From: JALYRV01 sp035512575
Lineage (GTDB): Bacteria > Acidobacteriota > Vicinamibacteria > Vicinamibacterales > SCN-69-37
DNA length: 16,475 nucleotides
Reading direction: 5' to 3'
Assembly (NCBI GenBank): GCA_035512575.1
Contig: DATKDT010000118.1
Span: 1 to 16,475 of the forward strand
This document shows positions 1 to 6,705 of the stretch, piece after piece. The notes under the pieces are model-generated. The model ran no database searches. It was not told the origin of the DNA and saw nothing but the letters and a program-made list of their open reading frames with translations. A program made the position numbers and the translations under genes. How positions within the stretch are numbered: position 1 is the first letter of the stretch; each line of letters begins with the position of its first letter.

Positions 1-87
1 CTGGATGAACTTGCGGAACCGCACTTCACGGACCTGCTGCGGCGGTTCCATTTGATGGCCGGCGAGCCGCCGCTCGCCCTGACGTAG
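1..87 (+). CDS. C-terminal end of an unidentified protein (partial)
   Basis: Frame 1 is open from the window edge to a TAG at 85-87. It reads 28 residues beginning LDELAEPHFTDLLRRFHLM and ending LALT. The fragment looks like an amphipathic C-terminal helix, but nothing in it identifies a family. It is called coding because it is on the same strand as the next gene and ends just before a clear intergenic region with a promoter. The missing upstream part would settle whether it is real. Confidence 0.45.
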   Translation: MDELAEPHFTDLLRRFHLMAGEPPLALT

Positions 88-149
88 CGAGCGACTGGAA
101 GCACGCGTTCCCAGAAGCGAGACCGTCGGGTTTCATAACGCGAAGTTGT

Positions 150-178
150 TTGACAGCCCTTCCGGCGGCTGCTATTGT
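150..178 (+). promoter_or_regulatory. Sigma-70-type promoter for the serine protease gene
   Basis: A perfect -35 hexamer TTGACA (150-155) is followed after exactly 17 bp by TATTGT (173-178), a 4/6 match to the -10 consensus. The local sequence is also AT-richer than its surroundings. Transcription would start near 185 and leave a leader of about 130 nt before the chosen start codon at 316. This is the best consensus promoter seen in the window. Confidence 0.6.
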
Positions 179-240
179 TGACTCCGCTCGTAATTCACTG
201 ACAACTAAGCTTTTAGCTCGACCGTTCCCCTAACCGGGGT

Positions 241-264
241 CCCCGGCGCGCCTGCGCGCTGGGG
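241..264 (+). promoter_or_regulatory. Leader hairpin upstream of the protease gene
   Basis: CCCCGGCGCG (241-250) can pair with CGCGCTGGGG (255-264) across a CCTG loop. This gives a continuous 10-bp stem with a single G-U pair. It lies inside the predicted 5' leader, about 50 nt before the start codon. No T-run follows, so it is not an ordinary intrinsic terminator. A direct repeat ACCGGGGTCC at 233-242 and 271-280 flanks it. A role in translation control or mRNA stability is possible but is only inferred. Confidence 0.4.
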
Positions 265-315
265 TGGAGGACCGGGGTCCTCGGGGTGGTTTGGCTTTTA
301 CCGGAGGAGCCCGAC

Positions 316-1212
316 GTGTCTCTACGCCGCTCACTTCTGTACGTTGGCCTGACGTTCTCGCTGGCCTCGCTCGCGTTCAGCTTTGGCAGCTGGACGGCGC
401 AGCAGTCGATGGCGGAGCAGCTCGCGGACAACGACGCGCGGCTGGTGGCGCTGCAGCACGAAGTGGCGCGCGGCATCCTCAGGACACGCGAATCGCAGGC
501 CGGACCGTCGGGCACCAACGGCCAGCGCCAGCCCGAAGTCGTGACGGCGTCGGGGTCGGGGCAGAGCGCGCTCGTCGACGAGATCAAACGGCAGCTGCAG
601 AGCGAGATGGGGCTGATGCCGATCAGCCTGCTGCGCGAGCGCAGCGCGAGCTTCGTCGAGCTGTACGCAAAAGACAACTTCGGCCACACCAACTACGGCA
701 CCGCCGGATACCTGGGCGGCGGCTACTTCGTCACGGTCAAGCACGCGGTCGTGGCGCTGGGCGTCGACGCCTCGAATCCGCGCCGCATCGAGCACATCGA
801 GATTCGCATCAACGGGCGCGATGTGGCCGCCACGCTGGTGGATGCCGGCGATGCCGAAAGCGAGGTCGATCCCGGCGACTGGGCGATCCTGCGCGTGCGG
901 CCGGCGCCCGACCTGCCCGCGCTGTCGGTGAACATGGCGTTTCCGTACCAGTTCGCGGCGCCGATCTTCCGCCTCGGCAACGACTACTCGAAAGGCATCG
1001 TACTGGCGTCGGGCTACGTGGGCCAGACGCTCTCGAACCGGCTCGTGACGGCGCTGACCGACGGCCATCCGGGCGTGTCGGGCGGCGGCGTGCTCAATCA
1101 GGACGGGGAGCTGGTCGGCATTCCGGTGGGCCGGATGCAGGGCGACTATCGCTTCTCGTTCATTCTTCCCGTGCGGGCCGAGATGTTCCGGAAGGTGCCG
1201 GGCCTTTCCTGA
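316..1212 (+). CDS. Membrane-anchored trypsin-like serine protease
   Basis: The protein has 298 residues. The GTG at 316 is chosen because GGAGGAG (303-309) sits 6 nt before it; the frame stays open to another GTG at 286, which lacks a comparable site. An N-terminal hydrophobic helix (about residues 3-24) is followed by a short coiled-coil-like stretch (about 32-60) and a chymotrypsin/Deg-like domain. The triad can be read as His143 (VTVKHAV), Asp188 (GDWAILRV) and Ser255 (HPGVSGGGVL). No PDZ domain follows, unlike DegP/HtrA, so it resembles a single-domain protease held outside the membrane by a signal anchor. The substrate is unknown. The last 53 bp overlap the 3' end of rarA on the other strand. 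Confidence 0.8.
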   Translation: MSLRRSLLYVGLTFSLASLAFSFGSWTAQQSMAEQLADNDARLVALQHEVARGILRTRESQAGPSGTNGQRQPEVVTASGSGQSALVDEIKRQLQSEMGLMPISLLRERSASFVELYAKDNFGHTNYGTAGYLGGGYFVTVKHAVVALGVDASNPRRIEHIEIRINGRDVAATLVDAGDAESEVDPGDWAILRVRPAPDLPALSVNMAFPYQFAAPIFRLGNDYSKGIVLASGYVGQTLSNRLVTALTDGHPGVSGGGVLNQDGELVGIPVGRMQGDYRFSFILPVRAEMFRKVPGLS

Positions 1213-2545
1213 GCCGCGCGCGTACCTCGCGTTCGAACCCGCGATCGACCGGCCTGTAATAGGTCCGATCCTTCAGCGCGTCGGGCAGGCACTGCATGTC
1301 GGCCACGCCCTCCGCCTCGTCATGCGCGTAGCGGTAGCCCTTCCCGTAGTTCAGCTCCTTCATTAATCGCGTCGGCGCGTTGCGCAGATGATGCGGCACC
1401 GGCTCCGCCAGCTGCTGCTCGGCGTCTGCCTTGGCCTCGGTGTACGCGACATAGACCGCGTTGCTCTTCGGCGCCGTCGCCATGTAGATCGCGGCTTGCG
1501 CGAGCGCGGTATTGCCCTCCGGCATCCCCATGAAATGGACGGCCTCCTTCGCCGCGATGGCGACCGCGAGAGCCTGCGGGTCTGCGTTGCCGATGTCCTC
1601 GGACGCGAAGCGGACGATGCGGCGGGCGACGTAGAGTGGGTCTTCGCCGGCCTCGAGCATGCGGGCGAGCCAGTAGACCGACGCGTCGGGATCGCTGTTG
1701 CGCATCGACTTGTGCAGCGCCGAGATGATGTTGAAGTGCTCCTCGCCGCCCTTGTCATAGAGCAGGCTGCGCCGCTCGATGAGATCGCCGAGCCGCGCGC
1801 GCGTGACGTGCACGGCGGCGGCGCCGGCCGATGCCATCTCGAGCATGTTCAGCGCGACGCGCGCGTCGCCGTTCGCGTAGCGCGCCATGGCCACGAGCGC
1901 GTCATCGTCCGCCGTAATCTCGCGCTTGCCGAGGCCGCGATCGGCATCGGCGAGGGCGCGCCTCAGGATGGTGACGAGGTCGTCGTCGGCGAGCGACTCG
2001 AGGACGAACACCTTCGAGCGCGAGAGCAGCGCGGAGTTCACTTCGAACGACGGATTCTCGGTCGTCGCGCCGATCAGCACGATGTCGCCGGCTTCGACGC
2101 GCGGCAGGAACGCGTCCTGCTGCGACTTGTTGAAGCGGTGGATCTCGTCGACGAACAGAATGGTGCGGCGGCCGAGGCGGCGCCGCGTCTCCTCGGCTTC
2201 CGCCATCACCTGGCGGATTTCCTTCACGCCGGACAGCACCGCGCTGAACTGCACGAACTTCGCTTTGGTCGCCGACGCAATCAGCCTCGCCAGCGTCGTC
2301 TTTCCCGTGCCGGGCGGGCCCCAGAGGATGATCGACGCGAGCGTGTCCTGCTCGATCGCGCGGCGCAGCGGGCGGCCCGGCCCGAGAATCTTGTGCTGGC
2401 CGACGTACTCGTCGAGCGAGCGCGGCCGCATGCGCTCGGCAAGTGGAGACGGGCCGGCGTCGACGGGCTTGCCCTGAGCAGCGTCGAAGGGTTCACCCTG
2501 AGCGGAGTCGAAGGGATCGCCGAAGAGCGATCGTGCGTCAGCCAC
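1160..2545 (-). CDS. rarA: RarA/MgsA replication-associated AAA+ ATPase
   Basis: A protein of 461 residues related to clamp-loader ATPases. The family acts at stalled replication forks. Visible motifs are Walker A GPPGTGKT (76-83), Walker B ILFVDEIHRF (129-138), sensor-1 ATTENP (160-165) and the arginine finger in SALLSR (Arg176). The C-terminal half has the family's oligomerisation region. It starts at GTG 2545, and its first codons overlap the stop of the upstream RNA methyltransferase by 8 bp, so the two are probably co-transcribed and translationally coupled. Residues 11-30 are not family sequence: they are translated from a tandem 24-bp repeat placed between the LFGD-type N-terminus and the conserved PLAERMRP segment. 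This makes the protein somewhat longer than typical RarA. The last codons overlap the convergent protease gene. Confidence 0.95.
   Translation of the reverse strand: MADARSLFGDPFDSAQGEPFDAAQGKPVDAGPSPLAERMRPRSLDEYVGQHKILGPGRPLRRAIEQDTLASIILWGPPGTGKTTLARLIASATKAKFVQFSAVLSGVKEIRQVMAEAEETRRRLGRRTILFVDEIHRFNKSQQDAFLPRVEAGDIVLIGATTENPSFEVNSALLSRSKVFVLESLADDDLVTILRRALADADRGLGKREITADDDALVAMARYANGDARVALNMLEMASAGAAAVHVTRARLGDLIERRSLLYDKGGEEHFNIISALHKSMRNSDPDASVYWLARMLEAGEDPLYVARRIVRFASEDIGNADPQALAVAIAAKEAVHFMGMPEGNTALAQAAIYMATAPKSNAVYVAYTEAKADAEQQLAEPVPHHLRNAPTRLMKELNYGKGYRYAHDEAEGVADMQCLPDALKDRTYYRPVDRGFEREVRARLRKGPAPSGTSRPAREE
2459..2515. repeat. 24-bp tandem repeat translated within rarA
   Basis: Two adjacent 24-nt units (2468-2491 and 2492-2515) share the core CCTGAGC..GTCGAAGGG, and a truncated third unit lies at 2459-2467. 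On the rarA strand each unit encodes eight residues, PFDSAQGE then PFDAAQGK, followed by PVDA. The 24-nt period keeps the frame. From memory, FDSAQG-type sequences are common as dispersed intergenic repeats in soil-bacterial genomes. That points to insertion of a mobile repeat rather than native RarA sequence. Confidence 0.8.
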
Positions 2546-3380
2546 GGCGGGTCTTCCCGGCGCCTTCGGCCGCCGCCGCGCGCTGGCGCTCGGCTTCGTA
2601 CAGGATGACGGCCGCGGAGACGGCCGCGTTCATCGACTGCACGCGGCCGAACATCGGCACGCGCACGCGCAGCTCGGCGCGATTGGCCACGGGCGCGGGA
2701 AGGCCGCGGGCTTCGTTGCCGATGAGCAGGATGAACGGCTCGGTCCACGTCACGTCGCGCATGTCGGCCGACGCAGGATCGAGCGTGGACGCAATGACGC
2801 GGACGCCCGCGACCTTCGCGTCGCTGAACACCTGATCGGTGCCGGCTTCCGCGATCGGCACGCGGAACGCGCTGCCCATCGACGCGCGGAGCGCGCGCCA
2901 GCCGCGAGGGTCGGTCGTGGCGTCGGAGGCGATGACGCCGGTTCCGCCGGCCGCCTCGACCGAGCGGATGACGGCGCCGGCGTTCCCGGGATCCTGCACG
3001 TCGACGAGCGCGACCGCCATGGCGGCGCGAAACGCGCTGGCGCCCGCGGCCTGCTGCCCGAGCGTATCGGAGACAGGGCTCAGCGGCAGCGACGCGATGG
3101 CGACGATGCCGGAGGGCGTTTTGACAGGGCTGGCGGCCTGCAGCACGTCGTCGCCGGCGAGGTAGAGGTTCGTGCGCCGGCCGAGCGCCGACACAAGCGC
3201 CTGGTGGCCCGCGGCGAAGTCATGGCTGGCGATGGCCGACTCGATTGGGACGTCCTCCTCGAGCGCTTCTTCCAGCAGATGCGCGCCGTCGAGCAGCACG
3301 CGATCGCCCTCGCGCGCGCGCGCCAGCTGGCGGCAGTCGCGCACGACCGGATTCTGGCGGCTGGTGATCTCGACGGGCAT
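2538..3380 (-). CDS. SpoU/TrmH-family RNA 2'-O-methyltransferase
   Basis: A protein of 280 residues that would transfer a methyl group from SAM to a ribose 2'-OH in rRNA or tRNA. An N-terminal substrate-binding domain (about 1-95, opening MPVEITSRQNPVVRD) is followed by the trefoil-knot catalytic domain. The three SpoU motifs are visible: DPGNAGAVIRSVEAAGG (130-146, Arg139), IGNEARGL (220-227, Glu223) and VPMFGRVQSMNAAVSAAVI (Ser249, Asn251). The ATG at 3380 is preferred over the ATG at 3398 because family members begin like this and GGGG lies just before it. The target base cannot be told from sequence: RlmB, TrmH and TsnR-like enzymes are all possible. It is first in an operon with rarA and divergent from greA. 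Confidence 0.88.
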   Translation of the reverse strand: MPVEITSRQNPVVRDCRQLARAREGDRVLLDGAHLLEEALEEDVPIESAIASHDFAAGHQALVSALGRRTNLYLAGDDVLQAASPVKTPSGIVAIASLPLSPVSDTLGQQAAGASAFRAAMAVALVDVQDPGNAGAVIRSVEAAGGTGVIASDATTDPRGWRALRASMGSAFRVPIAEAGTDQVFSDAKVAGVRVIASTLDPASADMRDVTWTEPFILLIGNEARGLPAPVANRAELRVRVPMFGRVQSMNAAVSAAVILYEAERQRAAAAEGAGKTRRG

Positions 3381-3388
3381 GGACCCCG

Positions 3389-3394
3389 AGAATA
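3389..3394 (-). promoter_or_regulatory. -10 element (extended) of the RNA methyltransferase-rarA operon
   Basis: On the minus strand TGC-TATTCT reads as an extended -10 (TGn plus a TANNNT hexamer) ending 8 nt before the ATG at 3380. Transcription would begin at or very near the start codon. No convincing -35 box is seen at the usual spacing. Confidence 0.35.
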
Positions 3395-3407
3395 GCATTG
3401 CGGGTGT

Positions 3408-3413
3408 TAGAAT
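3408..3413 (+). promoter_or_regulatory. -10 element of greA
   Basis: TAGAAT matches TATAAT at 5 of 6 positions. It ends 8 nt before the greA ATG at 3422, giving a nearly leaderless transcript. There is no purine-rich ribosome binding site between it and the ATG. It shares the 41-bp divergent region with the promoter of the opposite operon. Confidence 0.4.
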
Positions 3414-3421
3414 CGCGATGA

Positions 3422-3886
3422 ATGAAAGAGCGGTTGATCAAGCGTTTCCAGGACGAGATCGCGATTCTCGAGCGCGAGCTCAAGGTCGAGCTGCCCAGGG
3501 AGATTCTGCGGGCGCGCGAGCTGGGCGACCTCAAGGAGAATGCCGAGTATCACGCCGCGAAGGAGCGGCAGCGCCTGGTCGAAACGCGCCTCAGCATGCT
3601 GAGCGGGCGCGTCGCCGAAATCCAGCTGATGAACCTCGACAAGATCCCGCGCGACAAGGCGGGGTTCGGCTCGACGCTCCATGTCCTCGAACACGGCAAA
3701 GAGGCCACCTTCCAGCTCGTGATGCCCGAGGACGCCGACCCGGCAAAGGGGCTCATTTCGATTGCGTCGCCCATCGGGCGCGCGCTTGCCGGCAAGGAAG
3801 AGGGCGACATGGTGACCGTGCCGACGCCCGGCGGCATCCGCGAGTTCGAAGTCACGAAGCTCATTACCATCCACGACGAAGCCTGA
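3422..3886 (+). CDS. greA: Transcription elongation factor GreA
   Basis: A protein of 154 residues, close to the usual length of about 158. GreA enters the RNA polymerase secondary channel and stimulates cleavage of backtracked RNA. The N-terminal antiparallel coiled coil (about 1-75) carries the tip motif GDLKENAEYHAAKERQ, with the acidic Asp and Glu needed for metal-assisted cleavage. The C-terminal FKBP-like domain follows (about 80-152, including ISIASPIGRALAGKEEGD). The ATG at 3422 gives a normal GreA N-terminus. One base separates its stop from the next gene, so the two are likely co-expressed. Confidence 0.95.
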   Translation: MKERLIKRFQDEIAILERELKVELPREILRARELGDLKENAEYHAAKERQRLVETRLSMLSGRVAEIQLMNLDKIPRDKAGFGSTLHVLEHGKEATFQLVMPEDADPAKGLISIASPIGRALAGKEEGDMVTVPTPGGIREFEVTKLITIHDEA

Positions 3887-3887
3887 G

Positions 3888-5258
3888 GTGAGCGCCCCGG
3901 CTTACTCGCCGCGCCTTCGGACGGCGCTCGTGCTCAGCGGCACGGGCACCGCGGGCGCGTATCACGCCGGCGTGCTCAAGGCCCTGGGCGAGGCGGGCGT
4001 GAAGGTGGACATCGCCGCGGGCCACGGCGTCGGCGCGCTGTCGGCCGCGTTTGCCGCGGTCGACGGGGCGGCGCAGCTGCACGAGGAGCGCGGCCTCTGG
4101 CGTCATCCGGCGCTGGCGCGGGCGTACACGTGGCGGCCCGGACTGAAGATCGCCGGCGGCGCGCTGCTGGTGGCCGCCGCGCTCGTGGCCGCGCCGCTGT
4201 TGCTGCTGCTCGTCACCCTCCTCGTCTATCTCTCCAGCCTCGTGCTCTCGCTTGCGGGCATGACGGATGCCGCCGCCGCCACGACGCGCGCGTACCACGC
4301 GATGCTCGATGTGGCGATTGCGCCCGAGGCGCTGCCGACGGTGATGCCGCGCGCCGTGGTGCTGGTGCTGCTGGTGACGATGGTGTCGCTCGTCGCGGCG
4401 TGGGCGCTCGCCTTCCGGGGCGCCCGAAGGGCGCGGAGGGGTGCCTTCTGGCAGCGCGTCGTCGGGGCGCCGCTGACGAGCGCCCGGCTCTTCGATCTCA
4501 CGACGCACCAGCTGTGGGAGCTCGTGCGCGGCCTCGCGACGGCGCCGCGCCCCGCGGCGTCGGAGTTCGGGCGCCGCTACGTCGAGCTGCTCGTCGAAAA
4601 CCTGGGGCAGCCCGGCTTTCGCGAACTGCTGCTGACGGCGCACGACGTGGACGCGCGGCGCGACATCAGCATCACGCTGCTCGGCGAGCCGCATCGCGCG
4701 GCGTTCCACGAGCGCCGCAGCGACGGCCGGCCGCGCGAGGGCGAGACGATCGATCTCGCCGGCGTCCAGCGCGAGGCCGTCGTCACGGCGCTCGAGGCCG
4801 CGCTCGCCGTGCCGCTGGTCACCGAGCCGGCGCGGCTGGTCTGGCCCGCCGACAGCTACTGGCGCGGCGAGACGCATCGCCTCGTCGACCGCCCGGGCTG
4901 CCTGCTGCATCTGATCGACGAGGCGGCCGCCGCCGGCGCCGAGCAGGTCATCATCGTCTCGGCCGCGCCGCCGCCCGCCGGCCCGCACCAGCTGCGCGCG
5001 GTCACCGCCGACATCGCCGGCCAGTCGGGCGAGGTGCTGAGCGGCATCGAGACGGCCGCCCTGGCGGAGGCCGAGCGCGTCGCGCGCGCGCGCTTCACCG
5101 CCTGCTACGTGATCCGCCCGTCCTACAATCCCATCGGCCCTTTCGACTTCGGCGGCACGGATGACGAGGCATCCGACCGCCGCATGACTCTGGCGGAGCT
5201 GATGTCGCGCGGCTACCAGGACGCCTACCATCAGTTCGTCGAGCCCGTATATAAATAG
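3888..5258 (+). CDS. Patatin-like membrane protein lacking the catalytic dyad
   Basis: A protein of 456 residues. The opening segment follows the patatin phospholipase pattern: LVLSGTGTAGAYHAG (14-28) corresponds to the oxyanion-hole glycine loop, and DIAAGHGVGALSAA (41-54) to the nucleophile elbow GxSxG. The Ser position is Gly47 here, and the loop's basic residue is also gone. A long insertion holds two hydrophobic helices (about 88-121 and 155-175). The patatin fold appears to resume near EQVIIVSAAPP (352-362), but no DGG motif is found before it; YWRGETHRLVDRP occupies that place. It may bind lipid without hydrolysing it, or be a diverged membrane protein. The GTG start at 3888 is one base after the greA stop (TGAGGTG), so it is likely translationally coupled. 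Its TAG stop lies inside the left inverted repeat of the next element. Confidence 0.7.
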   Translation: MSAPAYSPRLRTALVLSGTGTAGAYHAGVLKALGEAGVKVDIAAGHGVGALSAAFAAVDGAAQLHEERGLWRHPALARAYTWRPGLKIAGGALLVAAALVAAPLLLLLVTLLVYLSSLVLSLAGMTDAAAATTRAYHAMLDVAIAPEALPTVMPRAVVLVLLVTMVSLVAAWALAFRGARRARRGAFWQRVVGAPLTSARLFDLTTHQLWELVRGLATAPRPAASEFGRRYVELLVENLGQPGFRELLLTAHDVDARRDISITLLGEPHRAAFHERRSDGRPREGETIDLAGVQREAVVTALEAALAVPLVTEPARLVWPADSYWRGETHRLVDRPGCLLHLIDEAAAAGAEQVIIVSAAPPPAGPHQLRAVTADIAGQSGEVLSGIETAALAEAERVARARFTACYVIRPSYNPIGPFDFGGTDDEASDRRMTLAELMSRGYQDAYHQFVEPVYK

Positions 5259-5289
5259 GGACAGACCCGAATTTTTACTTACGCTTTAC
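5251..5289 (+). repeat. Left inverted repeat of the RAYT island
   Basis: It reads ATAAATA, then GGGACAGACCCG, then an A/T-rich block with a five-T run, then GCTTTAC. The stop of the patatin-like gene (TAG 5256-5258) and that of the transposase (TAA, minus, 5281-5279) both fall inside it. From memory, GGGACAGACCC-like sequences recur near IS200-like transposase genes in many bacteria. Confidence 0.75.
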
Positions 5290-5932
5290 AAGGACGCCCA
5301 CGCCGTCGAGGCTCGGGCAAACCGAGAGCTTCGCGCCTGCTCCGTACCCACGCCTCATCGCCGACCGGAAGATTGCGGCGAATGGCATAAGCGATGTCAG
5401 GCGAGAGAGTTGGCTCGTTCAAGTACCGAAACCAGTCCTCGGTTGGCAGTAATTCAATCGCGCGCAGCTTCGGCCCATTGCAGTTTTGCAGACGTTGGTG
5501 GGCACTGGACCAGCGCCAATCCTCGGCCCGGGCAGTGAGCTGCGCGGCCGCGGCATTCCGCTCGACGTAGCGCAATACCCGATGGAGGCTGATCCCGGCC
5601 TGCACGGGAATAGATCGGAAGCGGTCCTGATAGACCGGCCCCGGCCCTCGCCGCGGGTGATCCCGGCACCAGCGCATCGCGTGAACGCCCGTGAGCCACT
5701 GCATCGATCTGCTTAGCTCACAAGCACTTACCGAGGCCACGACAAGATGCCAGTGATTTGGCATCACGCAGTAGGCCATCAGCGGCAGCTCGAACTTTTC
5801 AACCGCCCGGGCCAGGAGTCCCACGAAGAGATCGTAGTCAGAGGGAGCGTGAAACAGCTTCGCGCGCACGCTCGCGCGGTTGACGACATGCTGGAACTCC
5901 GCCCACTGGTGCCGCCGGGCAAGTCGTGGCAT
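5279..5932 (-). CDS. REP-associated tyrosine transposase (RAYT, IS200-like HUH family)
   Basis: A protein of 217 residues, a normal length for RAYTs. These single-strand DNA endonucleases cut and join REP palindromes through a 5'-phosphotyrosine. Visible motifs are HVVNRASVR (15-23), the metal-binding HUH motif MPNHWHLVV (His60, His62), the GPVYQDRFRSIPV segment (98-110) and RYVERN with the candidate catalytic Tyr122. The basic tail RRRGRPCKA is typical. All key residues are present, so it may be active. Its last codons and stop are encoded by the left inverted repeat. It starts 50 bp from a divergent gene; the upstream AGAAG is a weak ribosome binding site. Confidence 0.9.
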   Translation of the reverse strand: MPRLARRHQWAEFQHVVNRASVRAKLFHAPSDYDLFVGLLARAVEKFELPLMAYCVMPNHWHLVVASVSACELSRSMQWLTGVHAMRWCRDHPRRGPGPVYQDRFRSIPVQAGISLHRVLRYVERNAAAAQLTARAEDWRWSSAHQRLQNCNGPKLRAIELLPTEDWFRYLNEPTLSPDIAYAIRRNLPVGDEAWVRSRREALGLPEPRRRGRPCKA

Positions 5933-5969
5933 GCGAAGCTTCTCGCAAGCGACATGCCGACGCTTCGGA

Positions 5970-5975
5970 CATAAT
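5970..5975 (+). promoter_or_regulatory. -10 element of the membrane protein gene at 5983
   Basis: CATAAT matches TATAAT at 5 of 6 positions and ends 7 nt before the ATG. A transcript would therefore start at or next to the start codon. No Shine-Dalgarno sequence lies between them. Confidence 0.4.
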
Positions 5976-5982
5976 CTCGCGC

Positions 5983-6705
5983 ATGCGCGCAGCCCTCGCG
6001 GTCCTCCTCGCCAACCTGCCGGTCCGCTGGTGGGGACCGTTCGAGGAACGGTATCCGCTCCATCGTGTGGCGTGGCTGTCCGGTCTGGCCACGATGCTTG
6101 CGGGCGTGGCGGTCGGCATTCCGGGATATCTCGATTTCCTGCAGGAAGCGGCCCACGGTTTCAACGCGGGGATAGGGGCGGATCCCGATCTGGGCATCAA
6201 GAGCAGCGGATGGGCCATGGCGTCGCTGCCAGTGTTCCTGCTCGCCACGCCCCTCGGCCTCTTCTCGACGTACCTGACGGCCAGTGGATTCATGCGCGCG
6301 GTGTCCGCGTTCATCGCCGACGAGGCGCACGGCGACCTTCTGCTCACCGGCATCGACGCGGCAGCCAGGCGCATCGTGGCGCACGAAGACCACGTCCGCC
6401 GCGCGAGCGAGCGGATGCGCCTGGAAGGGCCGGCCATGCCGGACAGGCTCGTGACGGGGGCCTCGCTGGGCAGGGCAGACGCCGAGTTCGTCCTGCTGGC
6501 GTCGCGGGTCAAGGTTGATTGGGAGCGAAACGCGTACCTGGTGACGTCTGAAGGACGAGCCTACCGGATTGGCGAGCCGTTCGACGTCACGCTGCCGGCC
6601 GGACTTCGCAAGGCGTACCCACTGACCGAGCTAAGAACGGGCGAGGCGATTCGGTACGCGATCCCATCTGACCTGCCACCGGTCTGGCGAGATCGTAAAG
6701 CCTGA
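5983..6705 (+). CDS. Unrecognised two-helix membrane protein, possible RAYT cargo
   Basis: A protein of 240 residues of a family I do not recognise. Two hydrophobic segments (about 27-50 and 77-100) flank a short extracytoplasmic-type loop, and a soluble C-terminal half (about 110-240) follows. That half has the look of a helical stretch, then a small beta-rich domain (KVDWERNAYLVTSEGRAYRIG). No catalytic motif is evident. The ATG at 5983 is preferred to the in-frame ATG at 5926, which would overlap the start of the divergent transposase gene and has no signals. The final residues KA and the stop are encoded by the right inverted repeat, as the transposase ending CKA is by the left one. The gene may therefore be cargo, or a host gene trimmed by insertion. 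Confidence 0.75.
   Translation: MRAALAVLLANLPVRWWGPFEERYPLHRVAWLSGLATMLAGVAVGIPGYLDFLQEAAHGFNAGIGADPDLGIKSSGWAMASLPVFLLATPLGLFSTYLTASGFMRAVSAFIADEAHGDLLLTGIDAAARRIVAHEDHVRRASERMRLEGPAMPDRLVTGASLGRADAEFVLLASRVKVDWERNAYLVTSEGRAYRIGEPFDVTLPAGLRKAYPLTELRTGEAIRYAIPSDLPPVWRDRKA

Noticed and set aside
241..264. Intrinsic terminator for the gene ending at 87
   Set aside because: The stem is good, but no T-run follows and it lies downstream of a strong promoter, inside the next transcript.
2459..2515. CRISPR array
   Set aside because: Units are contiguous without spacers, only two and a fraction copies exist, and they are translated within rarA. No cas genes are present.
1388..2608. 406-codon open frame antisense to rarA
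   Set aside because: It is the mirror of a strongly supported gene; the Arg/Glu/His-rich translation reflects GC-rich codon bias and has no motif.
3864..5231. 455-codon frame antisense to the patatin-like gene
   Set aside because: Highly biased composition (Arg/Gly/His runs) and no family features. The plus-strand gene follows greA with operon spacing and has membrane helices and a patatin-like start.
5258..5276. Terminator made of the GGG/CCC pair and the five-T run in the left inverted repeat
   Set aside because: The possible stem is only 3 bp; not enough to call a terminator without transcript data.
5926..5982. Upstream ATG for the membrane protein gene
   Set aside because: It would add 19 polar residues, overlap the start of the divergent transposase gene, and ignore the -10 element placed for a start at 5983.
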